A DNA stretch of 64,000 nucleotides from positions 1-64,000 of the forward strand of contig NZ_BCYU01000007.1 in assembly GCF_001598355.1 (NCBI RefSeq), in the 5' to 3' direction. The translations under genes were made by a program, and so were the position numbers. Source of the stretch: Sphingomonas asaccharolytica NBRC 15499. Lineage in GTDB: Bacteria; Pseudomonadota; Alphaproteobacteria; Sphingomonadales; Sphingomonadaceae. The notes below the pieces were generated by a model that was given only the letters and a program-made list of their open reading frames with translations, was not told the origin of the DNA and ran no database searches. Positions 31,397 to 40,866 of the stretch are shown one piece after another (within the stretch, counting starts at the first letter, position 1; the number at the start of each line of letters is the position of its first letter).

Positions 31397-32298
31397 TGCT
31401 GGCGGAGATCGTCGACGGACGCGCGCTCGCCCGCAAGGTGGTGGAAGATGTCCGCGCGGGCATGGCCTCGCTCGATCGCGCGCCGGGACTGGCCGTGATC
31501 CTGGCCGGCGACGACCCAGCCAGCCACGTCTATGTCAACGGCAAGGTCAAGCGCGCGCGCGAAATCGGCTTCAACGCCGAGGTCATCCTGCTCCCGGCCG
31601 ACACGACCGAGGATCGCGTGCTCGCCGAGATCGCTGCGCTCAACGCGCGCGACGAGATCGACGGCATCCTCGTCCAATTGCCGTTGCCCGATGGCATCAA
31701 CACCTTGCGGGTGATGGCGGCGGTCGATCCGGCAAAGGACGTCGATGGCCTCCACGCGCTCAATGCCGGCCGGCTGAGCCAGGGATCGGGCGGTCTGATC
31801 CCGTGCACACCGCTCGGCTGCATGAAGATCATCCGTTCGCTCGTGCCCGACCTCACCGGCAGCCACGCCGTCGTGATCGGCAGCTCGAACATCGTCGGCA
31901 AGCCGATGGCGGCGTTGCTGCTCGATGCGCGCGCCACGGTGACCCAGACCCACATCCATACCCGCGACACGCAGTTCATCTGCCGCGGCGCGGACATCTT
32001 GGTCAGCGCGGTGGGCAAGCCCGGGCTGGTGCGCGGCGACTGGATCAAGCCGCGCGCGATCGTGCTCGACGTGGGAACGACCCGCGTCGCCAAGCCCGAA
32101 GGCGGCCACCGCATCGTCGGCGACGTCGCGTTCGAGGAAGCGCTGCACGTGGCGGGGGCGATCACGCCGGTGCCCGGCGGGGTCGGGCCGATGACGATCG
32201 CCTGCCTGATGGAAAACACCCTGACCGCCGCCCGCGCGCGCGCCGAAGCGCGGCGATCCGTCCCGCGATCAGTCGCCGAAAAAGCCTGGCTCGCGTAG
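31396..32298 (+). CDS. folD: Bifunctional methylenetetrahydrofolate dehydrogenase/cyclohydrolase FolD
   Basis: FolD (300 aa) converts 5,10-methylene-THF to 5,10-methenyl- and 10-formyl-THF. Motifs are YVNGKVKRAREIG with the catalytic lysine, VQLPLPDGIN, DVDGLHALNAGRL, the NADP motif VIGSSNIVGKPMAALL, and PVPGGVGPMTIACLMENT. It is coupled to the upstream GST (TGATG). Its neighbour 400 bp downstream is ligM, whose reaction produces methyl-THF, so this copy most likely serves demethylation. Its TAG stop lies inside the left edge of the ~150-bp repeat. Confidence 0.93.
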   Translation: MLAEIVDGRALARKVVEDVRAGMASLDRAPGLAVILAGDDPASHVYVNGKVKRAREIGFNAEVILLPADTTEDRVLAEIAALNARDEIDGILVQLPLPDGINTLRVMAAVDPAKDVDGLHALNAGRLSQGSGGLIPCTPLGCMKIIRSLVPDLTGSHAVVIGSSNIVGKPMAALLLDARATVTQTHIHTRDTQFICRGADILVSAVGKPGLVRGDWIKPRAIVLDVGTTRVAKPEGGHRIVGDVAFEEALHVAGAITPVPGGVGPMTIACLMENTLTAARARAEARRSVPRSVAEKAWLA

Positions 32299-32445
32299 GT
32301 TGAGAACCAAATAAGCCGTTGTGCTTAAAGCGATCTGTTTCCCTCACTCGTCACCCCAGCGAAAGCTGGGGTCTCAAGCAGTATCGCATCACCGCCAGAG
32401 ACCCAGCTTTCGCTGGGGTGACGGGAGTATGTTGGGATGACGGGA
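32297..32445. repeat. ~150-bp palindromic repeat element, copy 1
   Basis: It begins TAGGTTGAGAACC and contains two opposed hairpins built on CCCCAGC-GAAA-GCTGGGG (arms 32350-32375 and 32398-32422). It ends near TGACGGGA. A second copy with long-range similarity is at 56338-56489. The TAG at its left edge is the folD stop codon. The core resembles alphaproteobacterial REP elements, but the copy extends well past the hairpins. Confidence 0.8.
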
Positions 32446-34099
<1,654 letters not shown>

Positions 34100-34163
34100 T
34101 TCCCGTTATCGATAGACCATGGGCAGCTGCCCCGCAGTGAGCCGCCCAGAGCGCCGCCGACCG

Positions 34164-34592
34164 TCAGAAGGCGAGCGAGCCGCGACGCTCGGCAAAGCGC
34201 CAGCCTTGCTCGGTCAGGACGAATATGTCGCGGAACCCGCCAACCAGCGGCGGCGCGTCCGCCGCGGTGAACAGCAGCATCGCGCTGCTGCCGTGGGCGC
34301 GCGTCGCGCTTTCGACCGTGATAACGATATTCGAGCAGACGTGATACGTCGTGCGCGGCGGCCGCGCCTGGAATGCGGCGAGGATCGCATCCCGTCCGAC
34401 GATCGGCGCGTCTGGCGCGGTCGGCCGGGTCATGAGCCCGTCCGGCGCGTAGAGCGCGGCGACGTCGTCCCAGCGCGCGGCGTCATTGAGTTGAGCATAG
34501 AGGCTGATCAGCCGAGCGCAGTCCCATTCGATCGCGCGCCGATCCGCCGCGGACATTCCGCGGACGCTATCCGTGTCAACGCCTTGGGTCAT
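34164..34592 (-). CDS. Small NTF2-like (SnoaL-type) protein
   Basis: A protein of about 142 aa with the alpha+beta barrel pattern of the NTF2/SnoaL superfamily: an N-terminal helix with IEWDCARLISLYAQLNDAARWDDVAALYAPDG, VGRDAILAAF, then strands ending GWRFAERRGSLAF. I start at ATG 34592; an in-frame ATG at 34625 would overlap the SDR stop region. It follows two dehydrogenase genes in the same operon and may act as a small isomerase, dehydratase or lyase on their products. The function is unknown. Confidence 0.75.
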   Translation of the reverse strand: MTQGVDTDSVRGMSAADRRAIEWDCARLISLYAQLNDAARWDDVAALYAPDGLMTRPTAPDAPIVGRDAILAAFQARPPRTTYHVCSNIVITVESATRAHGSSAMLLFTAADAPPLVGGFRDIFVLTEQGWRFAERRGSLAF

Positions 34593-34631
34593 TGCCGAGC
34601 GTTCCTTTCCTTCGGCCGCGGCCAACCCGCC

Positions 34632-35522
34632 TCACGCATCGGCGCGCCGGCGCTCGCCGCCCGGTACGCCATGCGCGACGCGCTTCTCATATTCGGGATC
34701 ATCCTCGGGCCGGGCAAGCGCCGTCATCACCCGGGTGTGAATATCCTCCAGCGTGCCGCGAAATTCGGGATAAGGCAGGATGTACAACTGATCCCGCTCG
34801 ACACCGTCGAGGACATAGCGCGCCAGCGTCTCCGGCTCCATGCCGACCTCGATCACGCGTTTCAGATGCGCGAACATCGCCGGATCGGCGCCGTAATAGC
34901 CGGTGTTCCGCAGATGCTCGGGCCGCGTCAGCACCGCTTCGTGGATATTGGTGTTGACCGCGCCGGGGCACAGGATCGAGACGCCGATACCATGGTCGGC
35001 CAAGTCGAGCGCGAGGCATTCGGACAGGCCGCGGATCGCCATCTTGGCGGTGCAATAGATGCCGGTACCCTTGAGCGCGACGAACGCCGACATCGACGCC
35101 GTGTTGACGATATGGCCGCCATTGCCGCGCGCGATCATGCGCGGCACGAACGTCTGGATACCGTTGATGACGCCATTGAGATTCACCGACAACTGCCAGT
35201 CCCAATCCTCATAGGTCGCCTTTTCCAACGGCCCGAAGATCGACACGCCGGCGGTGTTGAACAGCAATTCGACCGGGCCGAGCCTGGCTTCGACCGCATC
35301 CGCCGCCGCTGCGTAGGCGGCGCGGTCAGTGATATCGAGCTTGACCGGCATCACCTCGAAATCGGTCTGGTCGAACCAGGCCATGGCCTCGTCGAGATGA
35401 TCCTGGCGGATATCGGCGATGGCGACCTTGCACCCGGCCTGTGCGAATATCTTAGCCTGGCCGAGCGCTACTCCCGATCCGCCGCCGGTGATGAAGGCAG
35501 TGCGCCCCGCAACGCTGGTCAT
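34632..35522 (-). CDS. LigD/LigL-type C-alpha short-chain dehydrogenase, copy A
   Basis: A 296-aa SDR with AFITGGGSGVALGQAKIFAQ (NAD motif), ADIRQDHLDEA, NTAGVSIFGP, the catalytic Ser of VNTASMSAF and the YxxxK of IYCTAKMAIRGL. Long stretches, such as DWQLSVNLNGVINGIQTFVP followed by RMIARGNGG, resemble LigD and LigL, which oxidise the alpha-hydroxyl of beta-aryl ether dimers to the ketone needed by etherases. The ATG overlaps the stop of copy B (ATGA). Order in the operon is SDR B, SDR A, NTF2-like. Confidence 0.85.
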   Translation of the reverse strand: MTSVAGRTAFITGGGSGVALGQAKIFAQAGCKVAIADIRQDHLDEAMAWFDQTDFEVMPVKLDITDRAAYAAAADAVEARLGPVELLFNTAGVSIFGPLEKATYEDWDWQLSVNLNGVINGIQTFVPRMIARGNGGHIVNTASMSAFVALKGTGIYCTAKMAIRGLSECLALDLADHGIGVSILCPGAVNTNIHEAVLTRPEHLRNTGYYGADPAMFAHLKRVIEVGMEPETLARYVLDGVERDQLYILPYPEFRGTLEDIHTRVMTALARPEDDPEYEKRVAHGVPGGERRRADA

Positions 35523-36469
35523 CGTGCCATGTCCTCTTTCTTGCCGTGACGAGCGAGCTCTTCGTCGAATATCGGATTGCCGAGCAGGAAGCCGATCGCC
35601 TCCGCGCGCTCGCGGTTGATCGGCTCGTCGGGGAAGGAAGCGAGGATCGCGTCGAACCGTTTGCGCATGCCGGCAGCGAATTCGGGATGAGTGAGGATAT
35701 AGAGGTCGTTGTTGCGGATGCCCGCGAGGACGCGCTCGCCGACCTCGTCCGCTCCCATCCACAGCGGCGATACCGGCCGCTTCTCCAGCTCCGCCTCACG
35801 GGTTTGATACCCACTGTCGCTCTTGAACCGGTCGGGACGCAACTCGCCCGACAAGGCGATATTGCTCTGGACCGGGCCGGGCAGGAAGGCCGAAACCCCG
35901 ATATTCTCCGCCGCCAGCTCACCGCGGATCGCTTCCGAAAGCCCCAGCACCGCTGCCTTGGCGGCGGTATAGGTCGCCGAAAAGGGTATCGGAATCAGCG
36001 CCGATTGCGACGAGGTGGTCACGATCTGCCCGCCTTCGCCATGCGCGCGGATTCGCGGCAGGATGGTGACGAGACCATTGATAACGCCGCCGAAATTGAC
36101 TCCCATCGCCCAATCCCAATCGTCGTAGCGGGCATCGACGATCGGCCCCATGATGCCGATCCCGGCATTGCCGATCAGCATATGAATCTTGCCGAACCGC
36201 GCCTCGGCAGAGTCGGCCGCTCGCGCGAAGCCGGCGCGGTCGGTGACGTCCAGCACGACGGTTTCGACCCGCGCGTCGTCACCGAGCGAGGCGCGCGTCT
36301 CCGCCAGCGAGTCCGCGCGAATATCGGCGATCACGACATTGGCGCCCGCCCGCACCAAGGCACGCGCGATGCCGAGTCCGATGCCGTTGGCACCCCCGGT
36401 GATGAACGCCGTACGACCGGCCACATCGGCCATGGGGGCAGGCCGCGGCGCGGCCATTGCTTCCGACAT
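35519..36469 (-). CDS. LigD/LigL-type C-alpha short-chain dehydrogenase, copy B
   Basis: A 316-aa SDR with AFITGGANGIGLGIARALVRAG, the coenzyme-specificity segment VVIADIRADSLAE, GNAGIGIMGP, Ser in VTTSSQSAL and YTAAKAAVLGLSE. The DWDWAMGVNFGGVINGLVTI stretch groups it with LigL/LigN/LigO-type C-alpha dehydrogenases. The two copies may act on opposite alpha-carbon configurations, as LigD/LigO and LigL/LigN do in SYK-6. AAAGGAGAG lies just before the ATG at 36469. It is divergent from an XRE-family regulator 175 bp away. Confidence 0.85.
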   Translation of the reverse strand: MSEAMAAPRPAPMADVAGRTAFITGGANGIGLGIARALVRAGANVVIADIRADSLAETRASLGDDARVETVVLDVTDRAGFARAADSAEARFGKIHMLIGNAGIGIMGPIVDARYDDWDWAMGVNFGGVINGLVTILPRIRAHGEGGQIVTTSSQSALIPIPFSATYTAAKAAVLGLSEAIRGELAAENIGVSAFLPGPVQSNIALSGELRPDRFKSDSGYQTREAELEKRPVSPLWMGADEVGERVLAGIRNNDLYILTHPEFAAGMRKRFDAILASFPDEPINRERAEAIGFLLGNPIFDEELARHGKKEDMAR

Positions 36470-36644
36470 CTTACTCTCCTTTTATCGTGCCCGCCGTCGG
36501 TCCGGGATGATCGGCAGCCGGTATTTCCGGACATTTCCCGATACTCCCGGCCGCGCCGCCACAAGGTTGCGGTTTAGCTTGCAGAAGCTGGATAGAACTA
36601 GAAGACCGCTGGCTATGCCATTATTGGAGCTAACTGGATAAACC
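36470..36644. promoter_or_regulatory. Divergent promoter region of the SDR operon and the XRE regulator
   Basis: These 175 bp hold both promoters. A short inverted repeat AGCTT-GCAG-AAGCT is at 36576-36589 and could bind the neighbouring regulator. The island palindrome is not present here. Confidence 0.4.
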
Positions 36645-37463
36645 ATGGCCCATCGCGAAGAACTCACCCGATTCCTCAAGGCGGCGCGCGCCAAGCTGTC
36701 GCCGGCGGATGTCGGCCTGCCATGCGGCACGCGGCGGCGCACGACGGGATTGCGGCGCGAGGAAGTGGCGACGCTCGCGGGGATGAGCGTCACCTGGTAC
36801 ACTTGGTTCGAGCAAGGCCGCGAGGTGAGGTTGTCGGCGCCGATGATCGAGCGGCTCAGCGCCACGTTGCGGCTCGACAAGAACGAGCGCGAATTCCTGT
36901 TCGCGCTCGCCCAGCATCGTCCGCCCCCGCTGACCGCAGTCGCCGACGAGCAGGTCCATCCCGGGACGCAGCATTTGCTCGACAGCCTGTCGATCCCGGC
37001 TTTGGTCATCGTCGAGGACTGGACGGTGATCGGCTGGAACGACCTCGTCGCGCGCGCTTTCCGCGATTATGGCAGCTTGCCGCTTGCCAAGCGCAATCTG
37101 TTCAAGATCCTGATGCTCGACGACCGCTATCGCAGCGATCCCGACCATTTCCGCGAAATGGGGCAGCGGCTGACCGCGCGGTTCAAATGGGATTACAGCC
37201 GCACCGCGCGACCCGAAGTTTTCGATGCGATCATCGCGGAGATGTACGAACGGTCCGAGCTATTCCGGCAATATTGGCAGGAATCGGAAATCCTCGCCCA
37301 TTTCGAGCACACCAATGTCGCCGATATGCCCGACGTGGGCGAGATCATCTTTCGGCATACCTCCTACGCGATCGAGGAAGCGCCGGGACAGCGGCTGATC
37401 CTGTTCGCGCCCAACGATCCCGAAAGCGCCGCCAAGCTGGCAAAACTTGCCGCCAAACGCTGA
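36645..37463 (+). CDS. XRE-family regulator with MmyB-type ligand-binding domain
   Basis: A 272-aa protein. The N-terminal HTH (about residues 8-85) contains RRRTTGLRREEVATLAGMSVTWYTWFEQGRE, the signature of the HTH_31/MmyB group. The C-terminal domain (about 105-265) binds small hydrophobic ligands in characterised members. Such proteins commonly repress a divergent dehydrogenase gene. That fits here, because it faces the SDR B/A operon. It is convergent and directly abutting with the CmcJ-like gene that follows. Confidence 0.88.
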   Translation: MAHREELTRFLKAARAKLSPADVGLPCGTRRRTTGLRREEVATLAGMSVTWYTWFEQGREVRLSAPMIERLSATLRLDKNEREFLFALAQHRPPPLTAVADEQVHPGTQHLLDSLSIPALVIVEDWTVIGWNDLVARAFRDYGSLPLAKRNLFKILMLDDRYRSDPDHFREMGQRLTARFKWDYSRTARPEVFDAIIAEMYERSELFRQYWQESEILAHFEHTNVADMPDVGEIIFRHTSYAIEEAPGQRLILFAPNDPESAAKLAKLAAKR

Positions 37464-38321
37464 TCAGTTGAAATAGGCGATCGCGCGGAATTCGTAACTT
37501 TCGCGCGTCACCGCGTCCGGCCGACTGGTGTCGTGGAACGCCGTATGCGGCGCGCGCCAAGCGCGGTCGTGATCGCTGTCGTGGAACTTGATGAAGATCA
37601 CTTCGTCGGCAGTCATATCGGGGAAGTACCACCAGCGATGCGCCGGATTGTAATGGAAGATCGTGGCCGCCGCCATCTCTTCCTCGCCTTCGATCGGCGC
37701 ATAAAGTGCGTCGCCCTCGGGAATCTCGTCGACATCGACCTTGACGTTGGCGACCGCATCCTCGTCGCCGACGCTGCCTGCTTCGCATAACGCGAGCGGC
37801 CAATCCTGCGGCGGCGGCGAAAAGGTGCGCCATAGGCTGAAGGCGATGAAGCGGGTGAAGCTAGTGCCGGGCGCCGCTTTGTCGAACAACGCCTTCGCGA
37901 TCCGGTGTGCCGTCGCGGTGTTGAAATCGACATGCGCTTCGGCTGCGGGCGGCTGAATCCGCGCGCCGGAAATGACCGGCGAGCGCAATTGCCCGCTCAT
38001 CGGCACGACGAGGTCGCAACCGGTGAGCATGCGCGCGACGTCCGCCACCTCGGCGGGATAATTCGCCACCGCTTTCGGGTCGCGGAAATCGCTCACGCCG
38101 CTGACGTGGCGCGCCAGGCAGAAACCATGTTTGTCGAGCGTGAACGGCTCGGGCGCGAGCCGCGCGTTGCGGATCGTCACCGGATAGGATTGGTAGATTC
38201 CGGTATTCACTTCGCGCCCGGGCGCCCAGAATCGCCGATTGATCTTCGATGTCGGGACGAGATAATCGATCCTGGTCTCGACCGCCGGTGCCGCCGTGCT
38301 GCGATTGATGACTGTCGCCAT
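37464..38321 (-). CDS. CmcJ/NvfI-family putative non-heme iron oxygenase, copy 2
   Basis: A 285-aa paralogue of the gene at 22246-23037. Matching landmarks are AEAHVDFNTATAHRI (H-x-D), SLWRTFSPPPQDWPLALCEAGS, NPAHRWWYFPDMTADEVIFIKFHDSD (distal His) and the C-terminal YEFRAIAYFN. I start at ATG 38321; the open frame upstream runs over the Nu-class GST. It is 25 bp downstream of that GST in the same direction, so the two are probably co-transcribed. The chemistry is unproven. Hydroxylation or desaturation of a lignin fragment is a reasonable hypothesis. Confidence 0.75.
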   Translation of the reverse strand: MATVINRSTAAPAVETRIDYLVPTSKINRRFWAPGREVNTGIYQSYPVTIRNARLAPEPFTLDKHGFCLARHVSGVSDFRDPKAVANYPAEVADVARMLTGCDLVVPMSGQLRSPVISGARIQPPAAEAHVDFNTATAHRIAKALFDKAAPGTSFTRFIAFSLWRTFSPPPQDWPLALCEAGSVGDEDAVANVKVDVDEIPEGDALYAPIEGEEEMAAATIFHYNPAHRWWYFPDMTADEVIFIKFHDSDHDRAWRAPHTAFHDTSRPDAVTRESYEFRAIAYFN

Positions 38322-38346
38322 CGTCGTTTTTCCGCCTTTCCTTTGC

Positions 38347-39015
38347 TTAGGACAGGATGGTCTTGCCCTGGAGGACCGTCTTCTTCTCCATTTCCGTGGC
38401 CTTGGGCGGCTCGGGCACGAGCAGGCCGCGCTGCACGGCCGGACGCACCGCGACGGCGTCGAACCAGCGCTGTAGATGCGGGAGCCCGTCAATCGGCACC
38501 TGTGCCCAATCATGGCCCCTGACCCAGGGAAAGCAGGCGATGTCGGCAATCGAATAATCGCCCGCCAGATAGTCGCGATCGGCCAAGTGCGCGTCCATCA
38601 CGCCGAACAGCCGCCGGCTCTCACGGACATAACGGTCGATCACCTTGGGTAAGCGATCCTCGAAATAGCGGTTGAATACCGTCGCTTGGCCCATCATCGG
38701 CCCCAGCCCCGACATCTGCCACATCACCCATTGGATGACGCGGCTGCGCCCCTTGGTGTCGGTGGGGATGAACCGGCCAAATTTTTCGGCGAGATAGATC
38801 AGGATCGCGCCTGATTCGAAGACCGCGAAATCGCCTTCGTCATGATCGACCAGGGTCGGTATCCGGCCATTTGGATTGAGCGCGACGTACCAATCCTGCT
38901 TCTGGTCGAGGTTGGTGAGCGAGATTACCCTCACCTTGTACGGCACGCCCAGTTCCTCGAGCATGATCGCGGCTTTCCAGCCGTTCGGCGTTTCCGACGT
39001 CAGCAATTCGAGCAT
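38347..39015 (-). CDS. Nu-class glutathione S-transferase (YfcG-like, candidate glutathione lyase)
   Basis: A 222-aa GST beginning [22 protein letters not shown], with the Nu-class Thr9 and Asn11. Further landmarks are [26 protein letters not shown] and the [19 protein letters not shown] segment characteristic of YfcG/Ure2p-like enzymes. In Novosphingobium aromaticivorans a Nu-class GST removes glutathione from both enantiomers of the beta-etherase product, so the same role is likely here, overlapping with LigG. It is divergent from ligF across 229 bp. I prefer ATG 39015 over the in-frame start at 39045. Confidence 0.85.
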   Translation of the reverse strand: MLELLTSETPNGWKAAIMLEELGVPYKVRVISLTNLDQKQDWYVALNPNGRIPTLVDHDEGDFAVFESGAILIYLAEKFGRFIPTDTKGRSRVIQWVMWQMSGLGPMMGQATVFNRYFEDRLPKVIDRYVRESRRLFGVMDAHLADRDYLAGDYSIADIACFPWVRGHDWAQVPIDGLPHLQRWFDAVAVRPAVQRGLLVPEPPKATEMEKKTVLQGKTILS

Positions 39016-39244
39016 ATGCGAGCCTTTTTCTCTCCTGGCCGGCAAGCCAAGCAGAGCGAGGCCTCGCCTACAAGGTGACCGCTTACGCTATCACTGCCGA
39101 TGACACCCTGGATCGTGCATTGCGCCCGTCTGAGGGGTAGCTCGACTAATAGAACAGGTGGTCTTCTTGCGAAGCGCGGCAACCATCGTCACCGCTATCC
39201 GCAACGTGTGAAAACGCACGGTCCGGGAAGAGGAGGAAGCGCTG
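39016..39244. promoter_or_regulatory. Divergent region between the Nu-class GST and ligF
   Basis: This 229-bp region must hold two promoters. No island palindrome and no strong hairpin is visible. AGAGGAGGAAG is a strong Shine-Dalgarno for ligF. Confidence 0.4.
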
Positions 39245-40003
39245 ATGTTGACCCTGTATAGTTTCGGTCCGGCCGCCAACTCGCTCAAGCCGCTGCTCGC
39301 TCTGTACGAAAAGGGCCTGCCGTTCACCCCGCGCTTCATCGACCCGCGGAAGTTCGAGCATCATGAGGAGTGGTTCAAGAAGATCAATCCGCGCGGCCAG
39401 GTGCCGGCGCTCGATCACGATGGCCACATTATCACCGAATCGACGGTGATCTGCGAATATCTGGAAGACGCCTTTCCCGACGCGCCGCGGCTGCGCCCGG
39501 CCGACCCGGTAGCGACCGCGGAGATGCGGGTGTGGACCAAATGGGTCGACGAATATTTCTGCTGGTGCGTATCGACCATCGGCTGGGAGCGGATGATCGG
39601 CCCGATGGCGCGCGCTTTGTCCGATTCCGAGTTCGAGGAGCAACTCGCGCGCATCCCGGTTGCCGAACAGAAGGTCAAATGGCGCAACGCCCGCAACGGC
39701 TTTCCGAAAGAGGTGCTCGACGAGGAGATGCGCAAGATCGGCGTGTCGGTCGACCGGCTGGAGAAAAGGCTGTCGCAGAGTCCCTGGCTGGCCGGCGACG
39801 ACTATACGCTGGCCGACATCTGCAACTTCGCGATCGCCAACGGCATGCAGCATGGCTTCGCGGAAATTGTGAACCGGGAGGCGTCGCCCCATCTGCTCGC
39901 CTGGATCGAGCGGATCAACCAACGCCCGGCGGTGCGCGAAATGTTCGCGCGATCGCAAAGCGAAATGCCGTCGCGTGCGCCGGCGCCTGCGTCAGCTGCC
40001 TGA
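39245..40003 (+). CDS. ligF: Beta-etherase LigF (glutathione S-transferase)
   Basis: LigF (252 aa) cleaves the beta(S)-aryl ether of C-alpha-ketone lignin dimers, forming a glutathione conjugate and a phenol. Near-identical stretches to remembered SYK-6 LigF include LYSFGPAANSLKPLLALYEK, EWFKKINPRGQVPAL, ITESTVICEYLEDAFPD, EMRVWTKWVDEYFCWCVSTI and LADICNFAIANGMQ. The glutathione-activating Asn12 and Ser13 are kept. It is followed 16 bp later by ligG, as in SYK-6, and then by an aldehyde dehydrogenase. All lie in one operon. Confidence 0.95.
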   Translation: MLTLYSFGPAANSLKPLLALYEKGLPFTPRFIDPRKFEHHEEWFKKINPRGQVPALDHDGHIITESTVICEYLEDAFPDAPRLRPADPVATAEMRVWTKWVDEYFCWCVSTIGWERMIGPMARALSDSEFEEQLARIPVAEQKVKWRNARNGFPKEVLDEEMRKIGVSVDRLEKRLSQSPWLAGDDYTLADICNFAIANGMQHGFAEIVNREASPHLLAWIERINQRPAVREMFARSQSEMPSRAPAPASAA

Positions 40004-40019
40004 GGAGATCGAGACCGTC

Positions 40020-40841
40020 ATGAACTGGAACGATGAACCGCCGGGCGGCGCGCTCAGGATGTACCATATTCCGGGCTGCCCGTTTTCCGAGCGCGTGGAG
40101 TTGCTGCTCGACCTCAAGGGGCTCGACGGCATCATGGCCGATCACGAGATCGATATTTCCAAGCCGCGCCCCGACTGGCTGCTGCAAAAGACCCGCGGCA
40201 CCACTGCTTTGCCCGCGCTCGAGCTGGAAAATGGCGAGACGCTCAAGGAAAGCATGGTGATCATGCGCTATTTCGAGGATCGCTTCCCTGAGCGCCTCGT
40301 CGCGCGCCGCGATCCCTATGAGCATGCGGTCGAAGCGATGTTGTGCGCCACCGACGGCCAATTCACCGGCGCGGGCTATCGCATGATCCTCAACCGCGAT
40401 CCCGCCAAACGCGACGAGCATCGCGCCGAGGTCGATGCGCAATATACCCGGCTCGACGACTTTCTGCGTCATTACGCGCCCGACCGCGATTTCCTGTTCG
40501 ACACGTTCGGCTGGGCCGATGTCGCGTTCGCGCCGATGTTCAAGCGGCTGTGGTTCCTCGACTATTACGAGGCATACGAGATCCCGCAGCACCTCACCCG
40601 TGTGCTGCGCTGGCGCGAGGCATGCCAGGCGCACCCGATCGTCCAGCGCCACCACAGCCATCGCGAGCTGATGACGCTCTATTACGATTATTCCCAAGGC
40701 GGCGGGAACGGGCGCATCCCCGACGGGCGCAGCGTCTCCAGCTTCACGCTTGACCCCGCCTGGGACACGCGGCCGATGCCGCCGCGCGACAAATGGGGCA
40801 CGCCCGCGACCGACGTCGAGCTGGGGCTCGTCCTCTCCTGA
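40020..40841 (+). CDS. ligG: Glutathione lyase LigG (omega-like GST)
   Basis: LigG (273 aa) removes glutathione from the etherase product to give the hydroxypropiophenone. The catalytic cysteine is Cys20 in YHIPGCPFSERVELLLDLKG. DISKPRPDWLLQKTRGTTALP, the TGAGYRMILNRD-type segment and YYDYSQGGGNGRIPDGRSVS match SYK-6 LigG. The ATG at 40020 has GAGGAG upstream. A Nu-class GST able to do a similar reaction sits just across the divergent promoter. Confidence 0.94.
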   Translation: MNWNDEPPGGALRMYHIPGCPFSERVELLLDLKGLDGIMADHEIDISKPRPDWLLQKTRGTTALPALELENGETLKESMVIMRYFEDRFPERLVARRDPYEHAVEAMLCATDGQFTGAGYRMILNRDPAKRDEHRAEVDAQYTRLDDFLRHYAPDRDFLFDTFGWADVAFAPMFKRLWFLDYYEAYEIPQHLTRVLRWREACQAHPIVQRHHSHRELMTLYYDYSQGGGNGRIPDGRSVSSFTLDPAWDTRPMPPRDKWGTPATDVELGLVLS

Positions 40842-40866
40842 ACTTTCGCCAAGAGGATTTCCTGCC

